Assembly (NCBI GenBank): GCA_032719365.1 | Contig: CM064866.1 | Coordinates: forward strand, 74,039,028 to 74,103,027 | Direction of reading: 5' to 3' | Source of the DNA: Prinsepia uniflora | Taxonomy: Eukaryota; Streptophyta; Magnoliopsida; Rosales; Rosaceae | DNA length: 64,000 nucleotides | Part shown: positions 11,996 to 22,183 of the stretch, in pieces | Layout: every line of letters starts with the position of its first letter | How positions within the stretch are numbered: position 1 is the first letter of the stretch | Program-made: the position numbers and the translations under genes | The notes under the pieces: generated by a model | Told to the model about the DNA's origin: nothing | Databases searched by the model: none | Seen by the model: only the letters and a program-made list of their open reading frames with translations

Positions 11996-13426
11996 CTGGA
12001 GGGTCATAAAACAGAAAAGGTGTGAGTGGACAAAAATGACCTCTAATAAAAACATTTATCAAAATACAATCTTACCCTCCAGTTTTCACAATCTTGCATG
12101 CATATCGTAAAACATGAGTGACCGATAAATTCAAAACATATTTTCCCACGGTCCATAAAACTCACGTTCACCAAATCAGTTCATGTTATAAAACATCAAA
12201 TCCCGGCCCTCAGGCCAAAACATGTGAAAACATAATCACCTGGCCACAAGGACCAAAAACCCGTACTCAATACCAGTACAACATCACAATCAATACCAAT
12301 CAGCATTACTTACCAGTGCACAATAAATATATCAATCCAATCAATCCGCACTACTCACGAGTGCATAAAATATCACCAATCACATCTGCACTACTCACAA
12401 GTGCACAATCAATCAAACTGCACTACTCACAAGTGCTGCACTACGCGTAGGCCAATATCCAGTCACTCTCTCGGGAATAAACACCTCTGGGCTCAACCCC
12501 CTCGGGCTCAGTCACCTCTGGGCGAACACATCCCCAGGATCAGACACCTCCGAGTGGTACATCCAGGCTCAGTATCATCCGAGAAGCAGACTACCATAGG
12601 ATCAACTCCGGATCCTACAATCACATCCCCCAAGCTCCGATCGTCTGGGTAATCCCCCCCAAGCTCCGACCGTCTGGGAATATCACAATCACAATGAAAA
12701 CCATCCCGGGAATTACATCCCAAAACATTTCAATCAAATCTTGACTTCATACCAAGTCAAGGTCATTCTCAACTGGGTCTCAAGCCCAAAATACCTTTTA
12801 CACATAAACCGTTAAAATCACTTTTAAATCAATAGAATAATCCGAAAATCATCATTGACTCACCAACCAAGTCAAAACATCATTATAGAAATCATTTAGA
12901 CTCCGGGCCTAGCCCAAAACATCATTTGTACGTACCTCGTAAAACGTGCCCGAAAGACTGATTAAAATAATCATAAAATCCCAATAAATCATTAATTTCA
13001 CAATTTCACAAATGACTCCAAATCCGAGTCAAAATCACTATTCACTTGGGTTCTCATGCCCAAAATAACATTATCACGCAAATCCATGCGTTGCAACCTC
13101 CGTTGCCATTTTCACGTAAATCCACAAAGTCAATCACTGACTCATAACCCGAGTCCAAATATCATTTTCAATCCATGACTCAATAATCCGAGTCCAACCA
13201 TTATTTTCAATCAATTCCAATCCCGGACTCATAAACCAAGTCCAAACATCATTTTTACCATATTTCGTAATTTCTCGAAAATCGCTCAAAATAATAATAT
13301 AATAATCATAAAACTGAGAAATTACCGAATTGAAACACAAATCATGCCCAAGCATATAAAATCATATAATAAGGCATTAGAAATCATATATGCATGCATC
13401 ACGATTAGAAAACAAAGTCCACTCAC
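11996..13426 (-). other. Candidate leader intron inside LTR-C
   Basis: The minus-strand donor-like GTGAGTGGAC begins at 13426. At the other end GTCCACTCAC (12031-12022) precedes a T-rich run and CCCTCCAG|G ending at 11996. It is the longest of the set (1431 bp) because its hairpin arrays are expanded. Splicing is inferred. Confidence 0.4.
12345..13250. repeat. Micro-hairpin arrays in LTR-C
   Basis: Repeated short stem-loops include TGCACT...AGTGCA with loop ACTCACG or ACTCACA (three copies near 12349-12436) and TGACTT...AAGTCA near 12745. GGGC-CTA-GCCC near 12905 and TTGGG...CCCAA near 13050 are further examples. GACTC...GAGTC occurs several times between 13014 and 13200. Neighbouring units differ at paired stem positions. 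There is no coding potential. Confidence 0.65.
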
Positions 13427-15225
13427 ACACACCGTCCAAAACGGTCCGTTTTCGAGCTGCACGTTTTTCCGTAAAATCTGGAAATCACATCTCCTGTCCA
13501 AAATCATTATAGAGGGTTACTAACATCTCAAAATACATCATATAATTTTCCCCAATTTTTCCGGGATTTAAATACGTATTTTTAACGTAATACAAAACTT
13601 CGGATATGCGGAACATTATCGAAACAATATCCGATTTCACCGAAATCAACGTCAAAATGTTCGTTACACTGAGAGGATCAAAAGTCATGTTGACCTCACC
13701 TTGAGACTAGGCCGGACGCGCCCTCACGCGCCGCCGTGAGTGGCTGCGCGTGAAACCCACGCGCCAGCTACAGTGTCGTCGTTCAAGCCCGTTTGTCTGG
13801 TAAACGGGTCGTTTAACCCGCGATCAGACCCGGTTCCAATCCTATCAATTCGACACTGAATTCATCAATTGATCAATCAATTAGCTTCTACTTAAGTCCA
13901 ATTAGAGTTCTGTAACAATAATTCCATGAAACATTACCTCAATCCTCACGATCACAGATGATCAATCGAAGGATATCCGGCCACTGTTCATCCTTCGAAA
14001 ACCATCAAACCTTCTTGATTTCGTTCAATTGATTAACCAGTAAGCTTCAATGGACTCAGGTAAGTATTTTCCCCAACTCAATTGCATCAATTCGTGGCTC
14101 AAACGCCACGACTCAAACTCGATTCTTCGTCACTGTGCAACCATGGAGTTCAGTCAATCTCCAGCGTTTTCCTTCCATTGATGGATCCAGAAGCATCGTG
14201 GGATCCTCAGGAACACAATCCCCACATCAATTTCATCAATCGAAGCCTCAATTCCCTCGACTCAACCTCGAATTTCATCCTCTGTCACCAAGTGTGTTCA
14301 GAGTCAAAACAACACCAATTTCCTTCGTTCTTTCGACGTTTCTGATCGTAATAATCCCAGGAAGCTCGAAGTGAGTTCAATTTCGATCCTCACGGCTCAA
14401 TTCCCAGTATTTGAATTTCCCCCCAATTTTTCTAAATTTTCGATTCTCAGTCTCTAGCCTTCAATTAATCCCCAGTGTTTTCCCAGTTTAATCCACTCTC
14501 ATAACTCTCAAATTCCCCTCCAAGCTGGTTGTGAAAGGGAGCTCAATTCTCCCCAATTTTGATGCCCAAAGTCCACGGTTTAGAAAAACAAAGAAGAGGG
14601 AATTAAGGAGAAAATGGAGGAAATGATGAAGGATAAATGATGATGTTGTAATGATGGTGTTGGGAGGGAAACATGGACCAGATTTCAGGGGATGGGTGAC
14701 ACTTGTCACTCATCCGAATGTGCACAGTCACCGGGTACTGTTCATATTAAAATATTATTTTAATCCCGGTTCGTTCGGTTAATCGAGCTCGATTCCGTGA
14801 CCATAACTTCGTCGTCGAATCTCCGATCTCGGCATGCCGCCTGTCGTTGGATTCGTATCGACGAGACCTACGCAACGGTCCTTGGCCCTCGTCCGTTGGA
14901 CTTCCCGGCCAAAAAGTCAACATTTGGCCCCTACTATGCCAAATTACCAATATACCCCTCAACTTCCGAACATCATAACTTTCTCTACGAATGTCGGAAT
15001 TGAACGTGCCACCTGTCTATGAACTCGTGACGTCCCGAACTACGTCACAGTCATCGATCAAAGTCCATTTGACCGCCCGAACTAAAAGTCAACATTTTGC
15101 CCACGCCAGGGGCAAAACGGTCATTTTGCACGTTTCGTCCGATTTCACTCAACGAATCCCCGATTAGTCATTCTAAATCATGATTAATTAATATTCAATC
15201 CCGATATTCGGGACGGGTCATTACA

Positions 15226-15935
15226 GAATGATTGGTTTTGTTGCACTTTTTGTACTTCATTGTGCCCTCTCTAATCTCACCATCACGGTTGTTCCTCTTG
15301 ACAGCAAATGCAGCTACTTCGACTTGTGTCTGGGCCTTTCCATTTGACACTTCAGATTGCTTCTCATGGCAGAGTGCCATTTAACACACTTTGTTGACGG
15401 TGAGAAGAGGTTCCATGTTCACCGCAGTGCTTCAGATGGAGGCATAGGCATCATTCAGCCCCATCATAAACTTCATAACTTTATGCGTCTCCAAGTGCGC
15501 CTTGATCTCCTTCGAGGTTCCACATGTGCATGGTGGTATAGCGCACAAAGCGTCTTTCTCATCCCATAAGCTTTTAAGTTTTGTGAAAAAAAACTTGTCA
15601 CTGAACTGCTACCTTGCTTACACTCGTGGATTGCGTTTTCAATGTGGAACAAGTGCACAATATTAGTATGACAGAAACTTTATTCTAGTTCTTGTTACAT
15701 ACCTCTTGCATCTTTGCAATGGATGACACTTCCCGAAATCTCCTTGGAAATGGATCCAAGTAACCAAGTTTTGACAAGGATGTTGCATCGATCCCATTGA
15801 TCCCATTGTTGCTGCATCTCCACTGCAGCGGTTGGCCTGGTGATTGTTCCATCGACAAAACACCTTTTATTTTTTATCATAAGCGCCATGCTCATGGATT
15901 GAGCCCAGCTTGTGTAGTCCTCCACCAGAACCTAA
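15226..15935 (-). pseudogene. copia-1 gag, N-terminal piece
   Basis: The minus strand encodes EDYTSWAQSMSMALMIKNKR followed by CFVDGTITRP. This resembles the N-terminal part of copia Gag polyproteins that contain a DUF4219/UBN2-type domain. It is followed across two frames by Gag-like sequence and, near 15260-15230, KKCNKTNHS, leading into the zinc knuckle beyond the solo LTR. Frames change at about 15690 and 15380, so it is non-functional. Confidence 0.7.
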
Positions 15936-15970
15936 TTAACCAATACTGCTCCTGGTTGGTCTGAGTGGTG

Positions 15971-17852
15971 AATGAATAAGGGGTGATTTGAATTTTAAAA
16001 TCAAATATGAGAAATACCAAGAAATATGTATTATATATGTGACAAACATACGATGAATACACATTATGTATTCAGTATTTCGGTAGCGATTAATCCGTGG
16101 GTTAGTACTTAGTATCGTTGGTGCGGTGGTTATTCACCGAAGAGGTATATTTGTATAATATTTTAGTTTATTAATTAATAAATTAAGTAGATCATACACA
16201 ACACATTTAACATCACAATATCATTATATAATTTTTAGTTTATGGAACAAAAACCATAAATATATCCAAAGAATATCCAAATGCTGATGGGTGTGAGGCA
16301 AAGCTAGCTTTTTTGCCGAAAGCTGACGATAAAAGGAGGAGGAGATGGAAAGGACGTTAAAGAAGGCGAACAATGCTGCTTTTAAAAGCCATGACTGGGT
16401 TGCTTCTTGCTTGGAACTTGGAACTGAGATATATATGGTTTATTGAAGACAAAAAAGGATATTCTTATATATATATATATATGTTAAACTCAAACATGGA
16501 TCAATATGCGTGAAGACAACGCACACAACGCAATAATATACATGTTTCATTCAATTTAAAGTACGTCGACGGAAAATAATATTTGTACATAATACACATT
16601 AGGATACGAGTATCAGAGAAATAATGAAACTACCAATAAAGAGACGTGATGGATAATGATTCTCACATTTGATCCATTTTGTAAGAGCTTCGATGATGCA
16701 CCATGATAGTAAGCTCAGACTTTGCCCAAATCGCCTTCTTTATGTTCGATTAAATTCGTTGCTTCTTCAATTACGGCATGAACAATATAATTAAAATTTG
16801 ACATCACATGCTAAGTAATGAACATGATTCACATGGTACATGCACAACACAGGCAAGGCGTGCCTCCAAAGCTTTCAGCCGTCACAAACCAAATAAAGCA
16901 ACGGACCAGATCCACTGTTTCATTTCATAGGTTTCGTATCTATTGCAGAGACTCAGTGCGTGTCACTAGACCAAAACTGTCAAAACAAGCTTCTTTTTTT
17001 ATGAGCCAAGTTTGATCTGGAGTCTCATTGCAGATTACAATGAAACAACTTCAATCAAAACTCAACGAGCATGAGAGGGAATTGAACGGCTAGTTATAAA
17101 CTTATTAAGCATCATCCAAAATCTCTCTATTCTTAGTAGCTAGGTTAGACCAAAACAAATTGTTTTTCACTTGCGTGTTATTGGGTGCTTATGCTTATAG
17201 ATGATAAAGCATTCAGAAAAGAGTAAGGATGGTTCAGTTGGTACACATTATCCATCCAACTTAGATTTTTTTTTTTTCAAACTTCATACCTACGTCAACC
17301 AATAAAAATATCCCATGAAAATGATCCCTTCAATTTCCATCCATCATTATATGTACATACCACATTCTACGTCACCACATGTCGTTACATGCTAATACAT
17401 ATATTATAGTAATTACTATCACCATATACTTTGTTTGCGTGTTAAAAAATAAATCCGTTATTTACTTTAATTTGCGCTAGAAGCATTTTTGCTTCAATCA
17501 TTAGTTCCGATAGTCTCATTTTTTGGTGTTTCAATCAATGCTTTAATTATTTGCGAGTAATTCATCTCTAAAAACAAACTAATCTCCAAAATCCTAGGTA
17601 GGTTGGTATTTAAAAGAGATTCACAAAGAAATTTTTCAAAATTTACCATTTGTTATTTTACTTCCACTTATATTTTAATTTATGAATTATATAGTACTAT
17701 AATTTAATAATATTACTCTCTACATATTACAGGTGTAAGTTCCTGATCATTGTGCCGCCAGTTGCGCACCAAAATGTATAAAATTCACTTTAACCATATT
17801 CTGGTGTTGGCTAAGTAATCGCCGGCCAATTGTACACTGCACTCTCCTTTTT
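15971..17852. other. Intergenic, AT-rich; no gene seen
   Basis: No ORF with recognisable similarity. It contains a short (TA)n run near 16470-16491 and a poly-T near 17265. It separates the retrotransposon block from the kinase promoter. Confidence 0.6.
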
Positions 17853-17860
17853 CCACGTGG
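17853..17860. promoter_or_regulatory. Palindromic G-box/ABRE upstream of the kinase gene
   Basis: CCACGTGG lies about 240 bp before the kinase ATG and contains the ACGTG core bound by bZIP factors of the ABF/AREB group. Arabidopsis MAPKKK17 and MAPKKK18 are known to be induced by abscisic acid, so the site fits the proposed identity. Function here is inferred. Confidence 0.5.
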
Positions 17861-18032
17861 AAGCCATACATGAGAATTACTGAGACTGCGACCGCCCATT
17901 GGTCCAAAAGCCGAAAGAGAGAAAGGTTTTTAAAATGGCATTGCTTCTCGCGTTTGCTTAGCCCAAAAACCATACCAAACTCACACCACTCTCACCAACA
18001 CAACGCCACCTTTAATCTTGCATCTTAAATCC

Positions 18033-18041
18033 TTATTTATA
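18033..18041 (+). promoter_or_regulatory. TATA box of the kinase gene
   Basis: TATTTATAA about 60 bp before the ATG at 18100, in an otherwise suitable position for transcription start around 18065. Confidence 0.55.
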
Positions 18042-18099
18042 AACCCCTTCTGCATTTTCAGCTCCCACCAAACAAAATCTAAAAGCAAAATCTATAAAA

Positions 18100-19419
18100 A
18101 TGGATTGGACCAGAGGTCGAACCATTGGGATTGGCTCCTCAGCCACAGTCTACGTTGCCAAGTCTCACCGCTACGGCGAGGTCTTCGCGGTCAAGTCAGC
18201 CAAGCTCTCACAATCCCAATCCCTTCAACTTGAACAAACTATATTATCCACATTAAGCTCTGCCCAGATTGTACCATACAGAGGCTGCAGCATCTCCACC
18301 GAGAACGCCACCGTTTTCTACAATCTCTTCCTCGAATACGCCCCCGGCGGCACACTTTCAGACGCAATTCGAACAGACGGCGGGTGTCTGAACGAGGACA
18401 AAATCAGATCCTACGCAAAGCAAATTCTACTTGGCCTGCAGTATCTCCACTCCAATCAAATTGCTCACTGCGACATCAAGCCTCAAAATATTTTGGTCGC
18501 TGATAATGGGGTCAATGTCAAGCTTGCTGATTTGGGTTGCGCCAAGCGTGTAAATTGCGATCATGGGTTGCCAATTGGTGGGACGCCTCTGTACATGGCG
18601 CCGGAGGTGGCGCGCGGAGAGCAACAGGGGCTTGCCGCCGACGTCTGGGCTCTAGGGTGTACGGTGGTCGAGATGGCCACCGGGCGGTCCCCGTGGATCG
18701 ACGTCTCCGACCCGGTATCGGCCCTGTACCGGATTGGGTTTTCCGGCGAGATGCCGGAGATGCCGAGCTCTCTGTCGGAGCAAGGCAGAGACTTTATCAC
18801 CAAGTGCTTGATGAGAGACCCAATGGAGAGGTGGTCAGCTAGTGAGCTTCTCAAGCATGGTTTTTTTATAGAGTCGCCCAATTATTCGCTCAGTCCCACC
18901 ACCGTGTTGGATCATGGCTTGTGGGAGGAGGAAGAGTTTGATTTGGATCCGACTCATCATAGTGGCTGTTTGGGTTCAGTTTTGGAAAGGATCAGACAGT
19001 TGAGCGGCGGTAATCCGGCGGAGGTTTCAGGAGTGCCCAATTGGGGTTGCGATGAAGATGATTGGATTACAGTGAGAACCAACACCATTGAAATCCATTG
19101 GAACAAGGCCAGTGAGGCCAATTATATTTACGATCAGCCAGAGCCAAAGATTATAAATTCAAATCTTGTTAGCTTGGTTTTCGACACTAATTGTGAAAAA
19201 GCATCCAGCTTTAGCAGTAGACATAGGAAGATGAGATTTAACAAATATGTTGTTTGTTCTGTATACGAAGAATTATTGTTGGTTGTTCATGATCAACTCC
19301 TTATAATTAGACTCCTGGGTATTTGTCATCACAGATTATTATCAATTCATTTACTTTATAACAACATGGTGAAATTCAATCAAAGAAAACAGAAAGTGAT
19401 TGATAAAAGAAAAATATAA
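18100..19419 (+). CDS. MAPKKK17/18-like serine/threonine protein kinase
   Basis: Single-exon 439-residue protein whose first ~260 residues form a protein kinase domain. Visible elements are the glycine loop GIGSSATV (10-17), the ATP-binding lysine K32, the catalytic loop HCDIKPQN (123-130, catalytic D125), DLG instead of DFG (144-146), and GTPLYMAPEVARGEQQG with an ADVWALGCTVVEMATGRSPW stretch. These match the plant MEKK-type MAPKKK17/18/19 clade, which acts above MKK3 in abscisic acid and stress signalling. The ~175-residue tail is low in similarity and divergent; Arabidopsis members are somewhat shorter, so the extreme C-terminus may be lineage-specific. The start codon is the first ATG after the TATA box and sits right before the glycine loop, as is usual in this clade. 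The absence of introns is also typical. Confidence 0.88.
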   Translation: MDWTRGRTIGIGSSATVYVAKSHRYGEVFAVKSAKLSQSQSLQLEQTILSTLSSAQIVPYRGCSISTENATVFYNLFLEYAPGGTLSDAIRTDGGCLNEDKIRSYAKQILLGLQYLHSNQIAHCDIKPQNILVADNGVNVKLADLGCAKRVNCDHGLPIGGTPLYMAPEVARGEQQGLAADVWALGCTVVEMATGRSPWIDVSDPVSALYRIGFSGEMPEMPSSLSEQGRDFITKCLMRDPMERWSASELLKHGFFIESPNYSLSPTTVLDHGLWEEEEFDLDPTHHSGCLGSVLERIRQLSGGNPAEVSGVPNWGCDEDDWITVRTNTIEIHWNKASEANYIYDQPEPKIINSNLVSLVFDTNCEKASSFSSRHRKMRFNKYVVCSVYEELLLVVHDQLLIIRLLGICHHRLLSIHLLYNNMVKFNQRKQKVIDKRKI

Positions 19420-19537
19420 CAACTGCCACGAGACTAAAACTTAACTGCTAAACAAATGCTATGAAAAATAACCTAAAAAGACCCTAGAACATCTGCAAAT
19501 TCCTTCAAATGTATTCCTGGCTGCTGCCTTGTAAGTC

Positions 19538-20926
19538 TCAGACAAAATTCCAGTCTTCTGGCTCCTCTCCTGGCTCCCCTGCTATCTGGCTTTGCGGAAT
19601 CCTGTCTTCGGATTTGGCTTCATTCAACAACTGCAACTGTCTGGCTAAACTTGTGTTCTGTTCAACTAGAGTATTAATGTAGGTTTCTGCTGCTTTAACT
19701 TCTGTAGCTTTCACCTCCAGTTCAACTTCCAGGTCTTGTTTCTCCTCAAGCAACTCATCATACCCTGATTGTTGCTTTAAAACAAGGACATTTTCCACTG
19801 CATCCTGGAATTCAGACTCCAACTCTTTGAATCTGGCCTTTGAAAACTCCAACTGGTCCCTCAAACTCTTGTTCTCGTCAAGAACAATGCCTTGCTCAAT
19901 TTGTAGCTCTCTAAACTGAGAGCCTAGAGCAATGGCATCTTTTGATTTGGTATTTAGGTCAAAACTCAATTGGTTGATCCATGCTTGATATTTCTTCACT
20001 TCATTATCCGGGAAGCGATCATAAGCAAGAAAATCCTCATCGAATGCTGTCTCCCTGGCTTCGGCATTATTCTTTTTACATTCTACGTGTTTGATCTTAG
20101 CTTCAATCTCTTTGAGCTTGTCTTCGGAGGATTGAAGTTGTTTCTTGAAGTTGTAATTCTCGTCAAGCAAAGCTTTATGCTTATCGAGTATTTCTATACA
20201 CATATTGTTCAGAGAAATCGCTTTGGCTTTGATTCTCTCAGCTTCTAATCCTTTTGTTTCCAGCTCAAGTTCAAGCTGGGACACTCTGGTTGTCATCCAT
20301 TCCAATTCCCTATCTTTCTGATCAAATAAAATTTCGTACTTTTGGGACACATCAAGTTCCTCCTGTCTTAACTCTTTGAGGTCGAACTCTTTCTTTGGAA
20401 CAACAACAGGAACATTAACATCATCTGATTCATCTACTTGTTTGGGTTTGGTCCCAAGTTGTGCCGATTGGTTCTTCTCTTCTTGTCCAAGGAGACAACC
20501 GTAATTGTTGCTCTTGGTTTTCTTCACCAAGGCCTTTGTTTGTTTCTGAATTTTTTTAATGTCGCTGTGCATCCTTTGCAAGGAAGCAACGAGAAACATG
20601 AATAATCCTGCAAGTGGGAATTAAACATAATCAAACATGAGGGTTAACCATAATCAAACATGATGATAAGTAGTTGAAAATTGAAATTGAAACAACCAAA
20701 CATAACTGAAGTTAAGCAAATAATTTGAATAAATGATTAAGAAAGTATAATTACCGAGGATAATCCAATCAAGAGGGAAACCGAGAAGAGGCTTTAGGAT
20801 CATACTAATGCCAAGAACAAGGACGATGAGCCGGAGAGCAGGCTTCACAAATTCAAAGCAAAACGAGTCCAGCTTCCGGGCATCCACCTGAACGTTTCTG
20901 GCAGCAACTCTGAGACCAGACTCCAT
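19538..20926 (-). CDS. BAP31-related coiled-coil membrane protein, divergent
   Basis: Two exons: 20926-20755 (ATG at 20926, donor G|GTAATT) and 20607-19538 (acceptor TTGCAG|G, TGA at 19538-19540), giving 413 residues. The N-terminal part has a hydrophobic stretch (LRLIVLVLGISMILKPLLGF) and a second one across the junction (WIILG, then LFMFLVAS). A basic segment and about 300 residues of heptad-rich, E/K/Q-rich coiled coil follow. The intron sits in phase 1 after a Gly codon, exactly as in the BAP31-like gene next door, and the first residues of exon 2 (LFMFLVASLQRMHSDIKK) align with its SLFLALMIDRLHHYIRE. I infer an ancient tandem paralogue that kept exon 2, lengthened its coiled coil and replaced or lost much of the first transmembrane part. 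It lacks the C-terminal dilysine. Function unknown; probably an endomembrane protein. Confidence 0.72.
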
Positions 20927-22183
20927 CCTCAATTTATACGTAGTGCGCGCAGATTTGTGGTTTTGTCAATCGTGTTGGGCGTTCTGGCCGTATTATATAG
21001 GGTTGAGAGGTTTCCTTGATGTATAAGGAATTCAGGGTTAGTTGGGAATCCTACTTATATTAAAACAAGGAGTGAGTATTTGAGTAGGTTAAGGTTAGTG
21101 TTGTTATCTTAATGAACTCACAAGGCTTCGTGTTCTGGACCTGAGCTCCCCCAAGATTTTGCGATGGGATTATATATTGAAAAAGTTGCTGGCTTTCTCA
21201 TTCATCGATCAGTCCTGCATAATTCCTGTCCTAACTTGGTTTCTCTGTTTATATTAATTGTTTTGAAGGCCTAGCTTTTTGTTCCTCCCTAAAGGAATGT
21301 ACTTGGCTGGAAACAAAATCAGTGAGGTGGACGGTCTACATCGTCTCTTGAAACCGACTGTTCTAGATCTTCGTTTTAACAAAATAATAATGAAAATTAA
21401 AAAAAAGTTAAAGAAATAATAAAAAAATAATAATTATTTTAAATTCATGTCCGCATAGAAAAGAACCCCACAACTTCCACAAATTCATTGTGATTTCATA
21501 AAGAATATTTTCCGAGTTTGAAAAAGGAGATGATATTAATTTGATTTTGTGATTTGTTAGTGCCGCTCATTTCCGTCTTATATTAGGACTACTAAACCGT
21601 ATTTTCTAAAAACCATTTGTCCACTAAAATCCAAATGAAAACGAAATTGTATCTAACAATACTTTTGAGATACTGATAGCAAATCTTTATAAGAGTGCTA
21701 GCCAATAACAGCGTTAGATCAAGAAATGGAGATCGTGTTATATTTTTGGCAAAGATGTTTTGGGAAAATCAATAATTTTGATTATCCCATGTACATTGGA
21801 AAAATCTGATGATAATCAATGCCTAAACAAGCATATCCGGCCTAAGAATTTGCGAGAAAATATACAATATTAAGAAGAGAAAAAACAATTAAGAATTCTT
21901 TATAATTATCTATCACCTTCAAAATGTATCACTCTTTTCAAGGCAAAATTGAAGAATTGATGTTTTCCATTTTACTCCAACACCCAACTTTTCTAGTTAC
22001 ATTAAGCACACTCAACTTTTCTACTTCAAAATGTCTCTCCTTTTCCTTTTCCCTTCTCAATTCCATTTTCTCCACAATTAGCATATATGACAACTCAAAG
22101 GTAATGAACCAATAAACCCATCTCAAAACACTCCCAAACAACTATTGCGAAAATTAAATAGAAAATTACCCCATGAAAAGCCC
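20927..22183. other. Intergenic; no gene seen
   Basis: AT-rich, with short A/T homopolymers near 21395-21440. It holds the promoter of the 20926 gene and the 3' end of the BAP31-like gene. No coding similarity recognised. Confidence 0.6.

Larger units (their letters stand above)
11822..15225 (-). mobile_element. LTR-C: 3.4-kb solo LTR, reverse, in copia-1 gag
   Basis: On the minus strand it starts at 15225 with TGTAATGACCCGTCCCGAA and ends at 11822 with GGGACGGGTCCTGTCA. Target duplication GAATG is at 11817-11821 and 15226-15230, so this is a single LTR left by recombination between the two ends of an element. It is the longest LTR in the window (3404 bp). It carries the GGCACG modules (about 14833 and 15007), the 10-bp inverted repeat at 13417-13426 and 12022-12031, and hairpin arrays of a different sequence from those of LTR-A. 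The short ORFs in it have no recognisable product. Confidence 0.93.
4107..15970 (-). mobile_element. copia-1: old Ty1/copia element, reverse, three times interrupted
   Basis: Minus-strand order is gag (15935-15226, then 11821-11557), protease, GAG-pre-integrase, integrase and the start of reverse transcriptase (6188-4107), which is the Ty1/copia order. Three insertions break it: copia-2 (6189-11556), a solo LTR (11822-15225) and LTR-B (from 4106 leftward). No LTR or primer site of its own is recognisable near 15970; the left end is outside the window. Premature stops and frame changes show it is inactive. The right boundary is approximate, set where gag similarity ends. Confidence 0.8.

Noticed and set aside
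14082..14374. Overlapping ORFs of 79-87 residues
   Set aside because: Inside LTR-C, in two frames at once, no family similarity.
15940..16110. Possible 5' LTR of copia-1
   Set aside because: No TG...CA ends, primer site or matching partner sequence is visible.
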